A DNA stretch of 64,000 nucleotides from contig VCJN01002690.1 of the NCBI GenBank assembly GCA_006384855.1, forward strand, positions 87,501 to 151,500. The letters are read 5' to 3'. Shown here piece by piece: positions 35,184-47,182 of the stretch (positions within the stretch are counted from its first letter, which is position 1; the number at the start of each line of letters is the position of its first letter). This DNA comes from Tetraselmis striata. Taxonomy: Eukaryota > Chlorophyta > Chlorodendrophyceae > Chlorodendrales > Chlorodendraceae. The notes beneath the pieces were generated by a model, which saw only the letters and a program-made list of their open reading frames with translations, was not told the DNA's origin and made no database searches. The translations under genes and the position numbers were made by a program.

Positions 35184-38100
35184 ATGCCCGCGCGGGGGGC
35201 GGTGCCGTGGCACCGGCACCGCGCGGCGCTCGTGTGCCCGCTGCTGCTGCTGCTGCTGCTGTGTCTGCTCCCGTGGTCGGTACTGCCGGGAACAGGGATC
35301 CGGGTGAGGATCCAACGCTGCGAATGCGCCAAGCTGCCCCCCCCCCCCCCCCCCCCCCCCCTTTGCGCCACACCACCACCACTACCGCCCTTCAACAACT
35401 CTATCACCTACTGGTAGTCGCTAGTCATTGCGTGCGGCTTGTCATTATTTATCTGGCCGACAACGTCGAAGTATACCAAACTTGGCGTCGGGCTTGATCC
35501 ATAATTTCAATATAAAATCGCTATTATTAATACTGTTTTCAATTATATTTCTAATCTGGAATGCTTCGAAGTAAAAGAAAAGTTCGCCCCGGCACTTCAC
35601 CTCATGCGGCAACTGCAGTCGCAGGTATTGCATAGCCATTAGGCCGTTCTTCGAAGTGTTCTCCCACACCCGTCCCCTCCCCTGAACCCCATTCGCCGAT
35701 CTCCTCCTGCTGCAGCTGGCGGCAGCCGCACAGGCAGCGGACAGTGGCGAGGCGCACGGCTGGATAAACTCGGTCCGGTTCCTGGTGGGCGTGCCTCTGT
35801 GGCGGTGGTACAGCCACGCGTGGGTGGACCGCACGGTGTCCATCCGCTGCCCGGCCAAGGTGCGCGGGGCCGCCAGCGGCGGCATGTGCTGCTGCTACAT
35901 GCCCCCCCCGGGTGCTCGCAACCACAGCCTGCCTCGGGCACACCGGGACCCCGGCACGCATCCTCAGCCTGGCATCGTCTCACCCCCCCCCCCCCCCCCC
36001 CTCCCCCCTTCCGGCGTGCACGCGCGTTTGCTTGGCACCAGGGCTTCAATGTGTACACTGCCAGTTCCGTGGCCGGGCTACAGGAGGCGCGCGACAGCCG
36101 ACGCACCGCGTCCTGCGGACTGATGCACCTCCTGCAGCCACTGTCGCGGGACTGCCAGGTTCGCCCAAATTACCCCCCTCTACCCCTCACACGTATACTT
36201 GCCACCACCATCAACCCGACAACCCCCGCCCACCTCCCAATCATGTGCGGCCTGCCAAGATCTCCCAGGGAATCTGGGTACGTTGCACATGTGCGGATTC
36301 TGGCGGTTCTGAGAACCTGCCCCACCTCTCTGATGTGGAACAAACTCTATGCAGTTTAGCGGAATTAAGGTGAATGTCCCTACGGGCTGCATGCACAAAT
36401 GGCGAGTGTGAGGGTTGCGGGGGCCTCATGGGTGGTGTCGGCACCCGCAGGTGGCGCTGTCGCCCTTTGACGACATGTACGTCGCGGTGGAAATCCTGCC
36501 CGGCTGGCTCGCGCCGGACGACGCCTCGGAGTGCAGCTTTGCGAACAGGGAGCGGCTGTCCTACTGGCGCCCACTGGTGGGGCTGGCTGGCGCCGCGCTC
36601 TTCCTCAACGCGGCGCCGCTCAGCCATTCGCTGGCCTTCCGGTGCGGAGCGCCCCCGCCGCCCTGAGTGCCCCCCCCCCCCCCCCCCCCACCAAAGCTGC
36701 CATCCGAGCCCTCCCCTCCACTGGCCCGGAACGCCCCCCCCCCCCCGCCCTAGGCTGTGCGCCGGGACCGCCACCTTCGTGCTGCTGTCCGTCCTGATAG
36801 TGGCCGTCATCGCGTACCGGCACCTCCCCAACCGTCGGGTGCTGGTGGCCGGCAGCATGTTGGCCGCCTCCTTTCCGGTAATTGTAGAGGTGACACTCAC
36901 CCCGCGCGCCCCACACCGCCGCCCGCTGTCCCCGTGGTCTGTGTAACCTCCCCCCCTCCTTGCCCCCCCCCCCCCCCCCCCCCCCCCTTCCCCCTCTCAC
37001 CTGCTCCCGGATCGCTGTGTCCCACCTGCTCTGCAGCACTTCGCAGAGACCTGGCTGCCGGGCGTGAAGGCTGTGACCAGCAACCAGCTGTTCCTGGCGT
37101 ACATTGCCATCACCGCGCTGGTGTGCCCCCCTTCCCTCACTCCCTGCCCACTGTTCTCCCTACCATGGCGGCGGGGGTAGGGGGGGGGAGGGGGGACAAG
37201 TGTACACTGCATGCACCTGCAAGTTATAGCTGCGGCGCCCAGCAGCGCATCACCGCCCAAGCACGACTACGACAACGTAAATTGATTGGGTCCGCAGGCC
37301 GCAAAAATGCTGAATTCGTTTGCATTGTCCATTCGGGGATATTCCGTACCGCATTTGTGGTGGTGTATTCTTACATCTCCAGGTACGTCAATCGAGTTTC
37401 CCCGACATAGTTTCGCAAGGGGTCAACAATACTTGCGTCACTATATAGCCCAGTATTTCTCTAAGCATGATGAACCAAAGCGCCATGCCCTCCATCGACT
37501 GCCCGCCTCCGCCTCGCAAGTCCCCACAGGAGCAGTGGCTGCTCGGACTCCTTATGCTTGCATGTCAGCAGGAGGCCGTGGTATCAGCACCGGTGTTTCC
37601 GCTGCCGGATTGCTGGTGCACAGAAGGGTTGGGGGGGGGGGACAGCGGGCGGCGGCGTGGGGCGCCGGGGGTGAGTGTCACCTCGACAATTCCTGGGAAG
37701 GACGCGGCCAACATGCTGCCGGCCACCAGCACCCGGCAACTGGGGAGGTGCCGGTACGCGATGACGGCCACTATCAGGACGGATAGCAGCACGAAGGTGG
37801 CGGTCCCGGCGCACAGCCTAAGGCCGGGGGGGGGGGGGGGGGGGGGGGGGCATCGCGCTCGTCGCGGTAGCACTCCACCTGAGTCCCGGGTGCCCCTTCA
37901 TCGCTCTGGCAGGCCGGCCTCTGTGTGACCTACTACTACGACAACCCAGGCAACGCCAAGCTGCTGACCATCCTGGAGGCGGCCATGCGGGGCGGCGGCC
38001 TGCTCATGGTGTATGCGCACAGCCCATCTGCCGCGGTGGGCGCCGCCGCGGTGGCCGTGCTGCTCTGCGCGTGGGCAGCCGCGCGTCTGGGGATTTCCGC

Positions 38101-39165
38101 CGACCACGCGGAGCTCATCACGGCAGCGCTCCGCACCGCCGCGGTGAAGCTGGGACTGCTGCGCTGGGTCGGCCGAGCAGGGCGGGCTGTGATGCGAGGG
38201 CGCGTTGCGAGCCGAGCCCCACCGGCGGCGGATCCCTCAGTCGCCGTCCCTCCGCCCCCACCCCCTCCGGAAGAGCGCGCGGCCCAGGCGGCGTTGGGCC
38301 GCTCGCCCGCCCCCCGCTCCCCGTTCTCGCCGCAGCGGCGCCTGGCTGAGCCCCGCAAGCTGGAGGCCCCGCCCGCGCTGCGCCCGGACGGCGGCGGGCG
38401 GCACCGCCACGGGGCCGCGTCGCCCCGGCCGTCAACCCCATTGCGCGCCCGGGAGGCTGCTGGGCATAGGGCCGGGGCTACGCCAAGGGCCACCCAGCGC
38501 CTTCCCGCCAGGTACGCGGGCCAGCCAGCTTCGCTCCCGGAACCCAGGGGAGGGGGTTAAATAATCTAAAGATATATAGGTGATGCAAAGGTAGGATATA
38601 TGTTATGGGCCATTCAGCCATATGAGGATGCGGAGTCCCTGGGGTGACTTGTCATTATGCAAGGGTAGCAAAGTCACTGTGGCCTATTGTGACAGTCAGA
38701 GAGGGAACATGAGAGGGTGAAGCTCTTAGGTTGGCAACGTGAATGAACGCGTTGAGTCGCAGAGGGCTAAGAACACATCGCCTCGACTGCGTGGGAGGCG
38801 GCTTCCCTGTTCCCTGCTCGCACTTATTTCACGGCCCTGCCTGTGTGCGACCCCTGCCGGGCGCAGCAGGGTGGCGGGCGCGGAGCCGGCCGTTCCGGTT
38901 AGCCCGCTGGTGCAGCGGGGGGTCATCCTCAACATGGAAACCGGCCGCACCATCGGGGTAAGCTCCCCCCCCCCCCCCCCCCCCCCAGTAGTCTCTGCTT
39001 CGGTACAGTCTTAAAACCTTCGGACGATGCTCACGCCCCCTGGCGCCGGGTCCCACCCGTGCGCTGCAGATTGGGAAGGGCAAGTACAACGAGCTCATCG
39101 CACGCGGCTTCGTGGAGGACCGCGCCATGGGGACTCTCACGCCCCCGCCGCCGCGCCGGCCATAG
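35184..39165 (+). CDS. NEMP/PNET2-like nuclear envelope integral membrane protein
   Basis: Nine exons: 35184-35303, 35716-35859, 36042-36158, 36451-36641, 36754-36889, 37037-37120, 37913-38511, 38870-38957 and 39070-39165. GT-AG borders and phases all fit; 524 aa. A signal peptide with a leucine run (ALVCPLLLLLLLCLLPWSVL) leads a ~160-residue lumenal domain (WINSVRFLVGVPLWRWY; VALSPFDDMYVAVEILPGW). A bundle of about five membrane segments follows, carrying the NEMP pattern (TFVLLSVLIVAVIAY; NQLFLAYIAITALAGLCVTY; LLTILEAAMRGGGLLMVYAH). Exon 7 adds a Pro/Arg-rich tail of ~150 residues. The C-terminus has a small conserved motif, ILNMETGRTIGIGKGKYNEL, as in plant members. Animal NEMPs support nuclear-envelope stiffness and fertility; plant PNET2 organises chromatin at the inner nuclear membrane. 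Most introns carry sense poly-C tracts. Intron 6 contains an inverted copy of exon 5. Confidence 0.85.
36735..36940 (+). repeat. Exon 5 of the NEMP gene, forward arm of an inverted pair
   Basis: Contains exon 5 (36754-36889), the preceding C-tract and about 50 nt of the following intron. Its reverse-complement partner is at 37631-37850. Confidence 0.92.
37631..37850 (-). repeat. Inverted copy of NEMP exon 5 inside intron 6
   Basis: Reverse complement of 36735-36940, about 92% identical by eye over ~187 nt. On the minus strand it keeps the acceptor (CTTAG), the donor (GAGGTGAC), an open frame and its own sense poly-C (37826-37850 reads G on the plus strand). Within the 135 coding nt, several differences are silent; the replacements are N to S, R to C and V to G. 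Exon 6 lies between the two arms. Confidence 0.92.
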
Positions 39166-39840
39166 CGGCGCCGGCGCAAAGGGACGCCCCCCTCTTTGAT
39201 GAGAGCCTACCCCTGCTGCAGCGAGAACACGGCCTTGTGCAAAGCACCGCGCGCGTGACCGCGTCCTCGTGCTGCAACATTTGATCCTGCAGCTACCATA
39301 CCCGCATTACAACTAAGGAGTTTTCATTAAAGCATGGAAGTCTCTCCCACGCAGACCCGGGATAAACCCTATCTAGATCGATTTTTAACCCGAAACCCTA
39401 ATTGACACCACGACCCGAAAACCCAAATTTGAACCACTGACCCCGGTGACTCAAATATGGCCCCTAAATCACAACTCCAAAACTGAGAGACTGGAAATCC
39501 TCACCTCGTGACAGAGCCAGGGGAGGAAGGGGGGGAAGGGTGGGGGGATCCGAATCCATAACCCTGATGAAAACCGCCCGGCTTGCACTAGTCGTCCACT
39601 GCTCCCGGTGCCGGTAAACAGGTGTTAATTGCACCACCCACTTCCCACATTCATATACCCTGTAAGCTTTTACTGGGCCCGAGAGGGACCCCATATCCAG
39701 AGAGAGAGAGAGGGAGAGAGGGGGGGGGGACATAGACAAAGCATTAACTCCCTTAATGCAGCTGCCAATAATCAAAGCTTACATGGGCGATTGGAAAGAG
39801 GAGAAGAGTGCGCGCTAGTCCGGCTGGCGGGGGGGGGGAT
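39166..39840. other. Convergent intergenic region between NEMP and DprA-like genes
   Basis: No gene is supported. A TGTAA word, the usual green-algal polyadenylation signal, lies on the minus strand at about 39777-39785, ~60 nt past the DprA-like stop. GA-rich simple repeat at 39700-39730. Confidence 0.45.
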
Positions 39841-42799
39841 TCAGTCGAGGTAGAAGAGCGTCACGATCTTGCGCATCTCCTTGGCCTCCCGGCACGTCTC
39901 CAGCAGCAGGCTGCTGTCGTGGAACGCAAAGCAGATGACCTGCTGGACGCGGCCGAGGATGTCGCGGTTGCAGATCCTGCCATGAGGGCACAGTCCACGG
40001 GAGGGGTTGGGGGGTGGGGCGCGCATCAAGGGCCACCGCCGGAGAGAGAGAGAGAGAGAGAGAGAGATCAACAACCGTGACACACATAAGTAGTCAGTCT
40101 AAAGATCAAGAGCATGATGCGTTCTTTGTGACACTTAGTTCGGGGTGTACATCAGCTCTCGAGGATGGGGATATTGACCCGACCTGCGTGATTCATGGAT
40201 TGAGGGCAAGCGTCTGAAGCATCAGGGAAATCAAGGTTTGATCTTACTCGGCGACTATTGTATATATCGATCGGTGCAGCTGATACAGTGGCACCGCAAC
40301 GATCGACGTCACGGTCTGGTCTTGGAATCTGCCTGATGCATCTGACCTTGACCTTGAATCAATAGTTTATAAGGGCCCGGAAGGGAACTCGGGCAGGGGC
40401 CCCCCGGGGAGGGGGGGGGGGGGGGGGGGGTGCGCTGGCCCACCTGCTGGCCTCCATGAGCACCAGCTCGTCGTTTTCCCGCATCTCAATCACGTTCTCC
40501 ACCTGGCGGACGCGCCCGGCCGCGGCGCCGTGAGTAACCTTGCGTGTAACGCTGTGGCCAAGTGAGGCTTGCGAATGTGGGCCGGATGAAGAGTAAAGAG
40601 GGGGCCAGGGGGGCAGTAACGAGTCCGTATGAGTCGGCTTTCGGGAAACGTTTGACTGCGGCGTTCGATATGTTTGCACGGGGCTGCGGGCAGTCTCAGG
40701 GTTTGGGGTCCTCGGGGAGCCGGGTCTGCAACATCGAACTTGCGTGCAGCGGTCTGCGAACGTGCTTTGGGGCTGCTTTGTGTTTTTGGGGAGTACGTCA
40801 AGCACAATCACTGCGTTTCTCTGACTCATGGTTGGCACCGTCGCGGCCAGAGTTGTGCGTACGTGCTCTCAAGTTCCGCCGCTTGACATCATCAATCTGA
40901 CTTCGTTAAGTCAAGCTTAGCGGCCCTCGGGATTCGCGGCAGTTTTGGGGGTCACGTAGTTACGCCAAGTTCAGCGGGAACCCCCTTAACTTAAGAATGC
41001 AACAAAAGTGCGCCAAGTTAAGTTTGGCATGTTCGTATGTTATGACAGGGAAATCTGGGAAAGTTGACGTACACTGCCTTAAGTACACGTAAGTTTGTCC
41101 CTTGCGTCCGCTCAACCCCATACGTAAGTGCCGGACGGAACATTCCCACGGTTGCATTGCAAATGCCGGCTGCAAATGAACGTACGCACAACCCTGGTCG
41201 TGACATGCCGGAGGCGGGTAGAATGACATGAACACCCCCCTGCCCCCCTTTCCTCCCCCTCCTCCTTCCCATGCTGCGAAGGAAAGAACATGGCAGATAC
41301 GCCGCACATGCTCTCAGGTGCAGTACTCGTCCCGGGATGCGTATGATTGGGCACACGTACCGGTATCCCGCGCAGCATCTGGGTGAATTTCACACAGTAC
41401 TTTGCCGTGCAACAGCCTGACTCTAGCAACCCCCCCCCCCCCCCCCCCCCCCCCCTTTACCGCCTCTCCCAGCAGGGAAGTCCTCTGTGTTGGGGAGGAG
41501 GGGGATGGGGGGGTCCCTTGCCTGCAGCAGCAGCTCCTGGCTCTCCCCCGGCTGCCTGCTCAAGCTCTGCGCACCCAGCAAAAAGTGGGCGGCACAGCTC
41601 AGCCGCTGAGCGGTGGGAATGGGGCGGATCGGCTGCCACGTAGTGGGGCTGCCGGAGTGTGTGCGTGGTGTCGGCGGGGGGGATGTGAACCTGGGGCAGC
41701 ACGACCGTCAGCAGATCCTGGTTCTCCGCGCGCAGCGCCCCGCGGATGACGGCGGCGTTGGTCCCCGTGGCACCAGAGGTGAAGATGTGGTTGCCCTGGC
41801 AGGCGGGCAGGAAACGGGGCACGTAGGGCATTGGCAGGGCGTGCGACCTATCCCGCACTGGCAGACCCTCTCTGCGTTTTTGGCGCTGCGGATACAACAC
41901 GGGGAGCCACTCACTGTGAGCACCATCGCGTAGCTAAGGATCTCTATCATCTGCTGGTGCAGGAACCCCATGTTGCGCGTCCCGAAGAAGCCGATCGCCT
42001 TGGGGCCGCTCTGCTGGATGGCGATGAGCTCCTGGCGGGCACGAAAGGAGGGGGTGGGGGTGAGCTGCCCGCCGCTGGGCATCCGCACCAGAGCTGGGAA
42101 GCCTGGCGATGCTCACTCTGCATACTGCTGGCTGCATGGCTGGCCCCGCAAGTGTGCCAACTATACTGAGGCTGATATACTGCGACGTAATATGCGGAAA
42201 TTGTCCAAGTCTTTTGTTTATTCTGAATACAACTTCCTCTCACCCTGTGGGTGGTGTTAGCGGTCAGATGTGGGCGCACATTCAGCGGAACTGCAGCTTT
42301 TGTTCCGATAGGTTTCATAGGCAAAGCCCAACAAGGCTTAAAGTACAGGTTCCCATAGGAGCCGCCCCGAGCCCGTAGTGTCGGAGCGATGGCGGCATCA
42401 GCACAACATCCGCCCTGAGCACCGCCCTACCTGCAGGTAGTCCACGTCACCGCCGGACGCCTTGCGGTCCAGCGTCTGGGTCCCCACGACGTCATCGCCG
42501 CTGAGGCCCGCCACCAGCGCGTCGCCCTGCGTCGGCAGCGGCTTCCCGGACGGCCGCTCCCCGAAGGCGCTCACCGCGCAGCGGCCGCCCTCGCCCTCAT
42601 CGCCCTCGCCACCGCCCTCGCGGCGCGCCCGCAGCCCGCAGCCGCCTGCCCGCCCGCACTGACGGCGGCGACCTGCCGGAGGCGCACGTGTCAGGCGGAG
42701 GGTGCCAGGGCGCCCCGCCTGCGGCACGGTGACGGACGCCCCGGCTGCTCCGCCACGCATCAGTAGCGCGCCAGCCATCATCGGGGGCGGGGCGTGCAC
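39841..42799 (-). CDS. Cyanobacterial-type DprA-like Rossmann-fold protein, plastid candidate
   Basis: Six exons on the minus strand: 42799-42431, 42031-41915, 41795-41691, 41566-41522, 40502-40444 and 39976-39841; 276 aa with consistent phases. The first ~85 residues are a basic Ala/Gly/Arg-rich leader compatible with a plastid transit peptide. The body matches a family conserved in cyanobacteria and plastids that is annotated as DprA/LOG-like: DVDYLQELIAIQQSGPKAIG, FFGTRNMGFLHQQMIEILSY, FTSGATGTNAAVIRGALRAE, LLTVVLPQSLSRQP, NVIEMRENDELVLMEASRIC, then QVICFAFHDSSLLLETC and EMRKIVTLFYLD at the end. The TSGATGTN loop resembles the nucleotide-binding loop of this superfamily. The molecular function is not established. 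Intron 4 (40503-41521) begins with GCAAGG, a GC donor. Intron 5 has a sense poly-C; intron 4 has one of opposite polarity (about 41431-41455). Confidence 0.87.
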
Positions 42800-43161
42800 A
42801 GAAGCCCGTGAAATTGTTGCTCCGCCTGGCGTGCGGCGCGCGAGGTGCGGGCGCCGAGAAGGGGTGGGTGAGCGTTAGTTTGATTTCTGCCACGATGGAG
42901 TGTGAGGGCTGTCCGCGGCGGTAGAGGGCGGCAGCAACGGCTTGGAAGATGAGAGCCGCCGGGACGGTAGTGGGCGGTGCGCGATGATAACACGCGGATG
43001 ACGGTAGCAGCGCAACAGTGGCGCGCAGTCCTGTGCTGGGGGTTGGAAAAAAATGAAGTGGGGCGCAGGCCCGCAGAGGCCGGCAGAAGGGGAGGATTGG
43101 CGGATCCAGGGTTTTTACTGGTCATATTGGTAAAATAGAGGTTTGATTACACCGGGCTATT

Positions 43162-45580
43162 ATGTTACCGGTACTCGTAACGTTAAGATTCTACTGTAGT
43201 TTGAATGCTAGCGACCAGTACCTGTACTCGCAGTATGCGTACCGCTTGGACTTCCCGATGTCCAGCGGCGCTAGCGACAGCATGCGACAGCCCTGCTACA
43301 TGACGCACCCGCACCACGAGGGGAGTCCACCTTCTGCCTTTGCGCCAGCTGACCAGCTAGCGCAACGGCGTCGCACCTCTCGTAGGTGTGCAAAGTGTGC
43401 ATATCTCTACGAGTGGACGGTCTCGACGACTAGTCTTCCACCACGACACTTGCGCACGCTACGATTGCAGGCGGCAAGAAGGCGGCAGACCCTACGAAGG
43501 CAACGCCAGCCGACAGTTTGGCCGAAACGCCCACGAATGGCCGAAACGCCCACGAAGCCGACAGAGACGACACGGGACACGGCAACACTTGCGTTACTGC
43601 AAGCGCGGGCGTTGAAGGTGGACGCTTTATCGACCCGCTTGGACGAACAGGACAACAACAAGCACAAGGAGCAGCGCGGCATTCCCTCGGACGACGACGA
43701 AGTCGGCGAGGGTGGCAAGGAGCCGGAGCACGACGCCCGGGGGGCAGCCGCTGCTACGGGGGGCGCGCGCGACGCCGCGGCCGATTTCATCGACCCTCGG
43801 GATTGGGAAGACCTCTTGCCCCGGGCGTACCAAGACTGCCCCCCCCCCCCCCCCCCCCCCCCCGTCGGGCGCAACTAACACGCCCGAGCCTCTGGCGGCC
43901 CCGTAGCGACGAGGCCGACCGCCATCTCACTGAGGCCAACAAGACTGCGTCGCGCGACGAGTACCGCCACTTGCTGTGCTATGGCGTCTACCGCGCCGCC
44001 GCTAACGCGGCGGCTAAAACAGCTCTGGCTACGCTTCGCGCGCCCGATACCCCCACCCAAGACCGCGTCGACGCCCTCGACCTATTCGACGCCGCGCATC
44101 GCACGCTTGAAGCAGTGGGCGACGCGGATGAGGCCAGGCTCACCTACCTTCTACGCTTCAAGGCCAAGAAGGCCCTCACCCCCGAGGAGCATGTCGCCGA
44201 GCGACTCATCTACTCTCGCGTCTTCGACACCGCCGAGCATGAACGCTCCGCCAACGTCGTCGACAGCCTCCTGGCAGCGCTCGGGGACAAGCGCCTCGAG
44301 GTCGGCCTCGCGGCTGCGGCCAAGGCACATGCATCAGCGACCTTCAAGAGGCAAGCATCGGAGCGCGACACCGACCGCGACAAGGCGCGGAAGGAAAAGG
44401 ACAAAGCGGCGCGCGAGAGGCGGGAGCAGCAACGCCGCGAGGCGGACGCCAAGAACCGCGACAAGAACGGCGGCAGGACCGGCGACAAGACACGCGACAA
44501 GACACGCGACTGACGGTGTGGCGCGCCGCGCCGACAGCTGTTGCCCCGACTCCGACTATATGCGTCACCGCGTAAGGCGGAGTTGGCGGCACTGGCGAGA
44601 CATCGGCGCGAGCGCGCAAGTGACGAGCTGGATACGGGATGGCGTACGCGTGCCTTTCCGCTACAACCGGCCGCCCCCAAGGTTCAACCAAGGCGTCTCG
44701 TTCAACGACGCAACCCCTGCCCAACTCAAGTTCCTCACCGCCGATTTAAGACGCTTTACGGCGGCCGGCGCGAGGGAGAAGTCGTCGTGCGCATGGTGGG
44801 TGTCCCGGGCGTTCTTCATTCCGAAGCCCGGCGACAACCAGTGGCGTTTCATCATCGACCTCCGCGTGCTCAACACCTTCTGCGCGCGCAAGCGACTACG
44901 GATGGAGACACTCATGGGCGTCCGACACCTGACCGCGAAAGGGGACTACATGTTTTCGTTCGACCTGCAAGACGGCTTCTATGCCCTGGGCATCGCGCCC
45001 TCCGACCGCAACTACTTCACGGTCAACATCCAAGGGACCCTCTACCGGCTGTGCGGCCTTCCCACGGGCTGGTCGCTCAGCCCTTACTACTTCACGACGT
45101 TCACGATGACGTTCGTCAAGCACCTCCGCTCTTCGCCTACCCCCGCTGCGCCTGGCAATGTCCCGCGGTCGCGCCGCTGGCTGCGCCGCGGGCGGTGGAG
45201 GGGAGCGCGCATCTTACCATACGTTGACGATTTCTTGTTGTTCGCCTCGTCGGAGCCGGAGGCGCTGGAGCTCCACCAGCGCGTCGCCGACTTGCTGGAC
45301 AGCCTGGGCTTGCTGCGCAACCCCGCCAAAGGGCTGTAGGAGCCGGTCCAGTACGGCCAGCACCTGGGGGTGGACATCGACACAGCCACGGGATATTTTT
45401 ATGCCCCGGTGGACAAACTGCAGCGGCTCGCGCGCCAAGCCAAGCAATTGCTGCAGCGCGCGGCCCGCAACGCCCGTTGGCTACCCGTGCGGGAGCTGCA
45501 GTCGCTCGTTGGGCGGGCTCAATACCTTTTCTTGGCAATCCCGGCCGCGCGCTTCTACCTGTTAAATGGTCAATGTTTTT
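43162..45580 (+). mobile_element. Retroelement fossil: gag-like region plus reverse transcriptase
   Basis: Plus-strand remnants of a DIRS-like or related retroelement. A basic, Lys/Arg/Asp-rich gag-like region (43.3-44.5 kb) contains a poly-C tract. It is followed by reverse transcriptase with WRFIIDLRVLN, MFSFDLQDGFYALGI, GLPTGWSLSPYYF and ILPYVDDFLLF. It ends abruptly after the start of the connection region, and no RNase H, integrase or recombinase was seen. It is much more GC-rich than copies A and B and so belongs to a different lineage. Broken, with a few breaks; no terminal repeats found. Confidence 0.75.
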
Positions 45581-46940
45581 AATGTTTTTTGCAGACACGG
45601 AAACGACTACGAGGGCGTTGTAATGCCGCGCACAGTTGCGCGCAAAGGCTTTGAATTGTACCTCGGCACGCCGCTGTTACCCCGCTCGTCTACTGCTAGG
45701 TTCCAGCGCTATAACCTAACCCAGTCACGCATGGCTGTGCGCCGTCGAGACGCGCCGAAGGGAACACGCCCACCGGGGAGGATGCCGAATGGTGACCAAA
45801 TGTGCGCAAGTGCGGGGCGCCCTCACCGGTGACAACGACAACTCCCCGAGCGGACTACCGCCAACACATAGCGATGAACGGGACGGACGCCACGATGAAC
45901 GCATATCATGGTCGACACGGATGGAGTGAGGGCGAGGGGCGGATCATCACCCGTATTGAGGGTAGTGACCGCGGAGTGCGCAACGACATGCATGGCGCGG
46001 TTGGGGATCGCGGCGGGCATAGCGACGGGTGTTATACCTGTCGGGACGCCATTATGGGAAGCGGCCCCTCTGGGAAGGGGACCCTCTGGCTGGGGAGGGC
46101 ACCCTATGGGAAGGGGACCCTCTAGAGAGGGGGACACATGGTAGCGCGTATGTATATTCACACTGATTGTCTAGTCCAGGTGTTTGCGGTACCCACACCG
46201 TGCTCACGATACAACGTGTACCCTCTAGGGAGGGAACCCTTTATTGGAGAGGGGACCCTTTGGATAGGGGGACACCGTGAAGCGCGCAAGTGTATTCACA
46301 TTGACTGTCTAGTGCAGATGTTTGCAGTGCGAGGCATATGCGTCATGTTTGCGGTCATAAATGTTTCCGAGATCCCGGGACTGCGTTCGACCACTTTTTG
46401 GCCTTGTATATCCGAAAGCACGCGACGAAATCAGTTACGACAACGGAGGAGCACCAAATGAATTGTCACCACTTCGTTGTTGTTGCGTGCCGCCGATTAT
46501 GATTGAATTTTTGGAATGGTGTATTAGCACGCACGGCATGAGTTATATCGGAGGCACCGCAGAGCGCCTCGATGGGCCGCGCACATTAGGAAGCGTGTAA
46601 TGGATGGGCGTAACACGCTCCACCACGCCGCACCTCGACCGGAGGAGTTCTTGGTACCATGCGGTGGGTGGCCCTCCCCCTCGTAACCCTCCCAGAAGGG
46701 GACCCTCCCTGAAGGGGGCCCCTCTCAGGAGGGTCCTCTCCCGGAGAGGCCCCGTGGATATATTATCATACCCTACAACTTGGGGAGAGTGTTGATATTT
46801 TAGCACGATATATTGACCGTCAATCTAACCAACCGCAACTTCACCGCGATCCGCGATCTAAGCTAGGCGCCGCAATGGCGCGGGGGCGCCGCGACGGCAC
46901 GGTAGCGCCGCGAGGGGGATGTGATAATTAATAATATGTA

Positions 46941-47168
46941 TTACATTCCCACTTGTGAGCTGGGCACCGCATGAAGTCCACGCAGTGGATAATTAGTACC
47001 ACATTTCATGCAACGATGTATCCCACATCGGGCCGCCCCAACTATCACGCCATGTCTATATGCATTACATCCACAACCTATAATACGCCAAGGATTGTGG
47101 CTCTCCCCCTTTTCATGAATTAAATGTAGCACATATTGAGTACCACATTTTGCAACGCTCAATCCCAC
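46941..47168 (-). CDS. Small Cys-rich ORF in the fold-back element
   Basis: 75 codons with paired cysteines (KCGTQYVLH; GCGCNAYRHG; CGIHRCMKCGTNYPL), suggesting a zinc-binding module with an internal near-repeat of KCGTxY. It is on the same strand as, and downstream of, the larger ORFs. It could be a separate product or a further exon. Confidence 0.35.
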   Translation of the reverse strand: MGLSVAKCGTQYVLHLIHEKGESHNPWRIIGCGCNAYRHGVIVGAARCGIHRCMKCGTNYPLRGLHAVPSSQVGM

Positions 47169-47182
47169 ATGGTGCTAACGTA

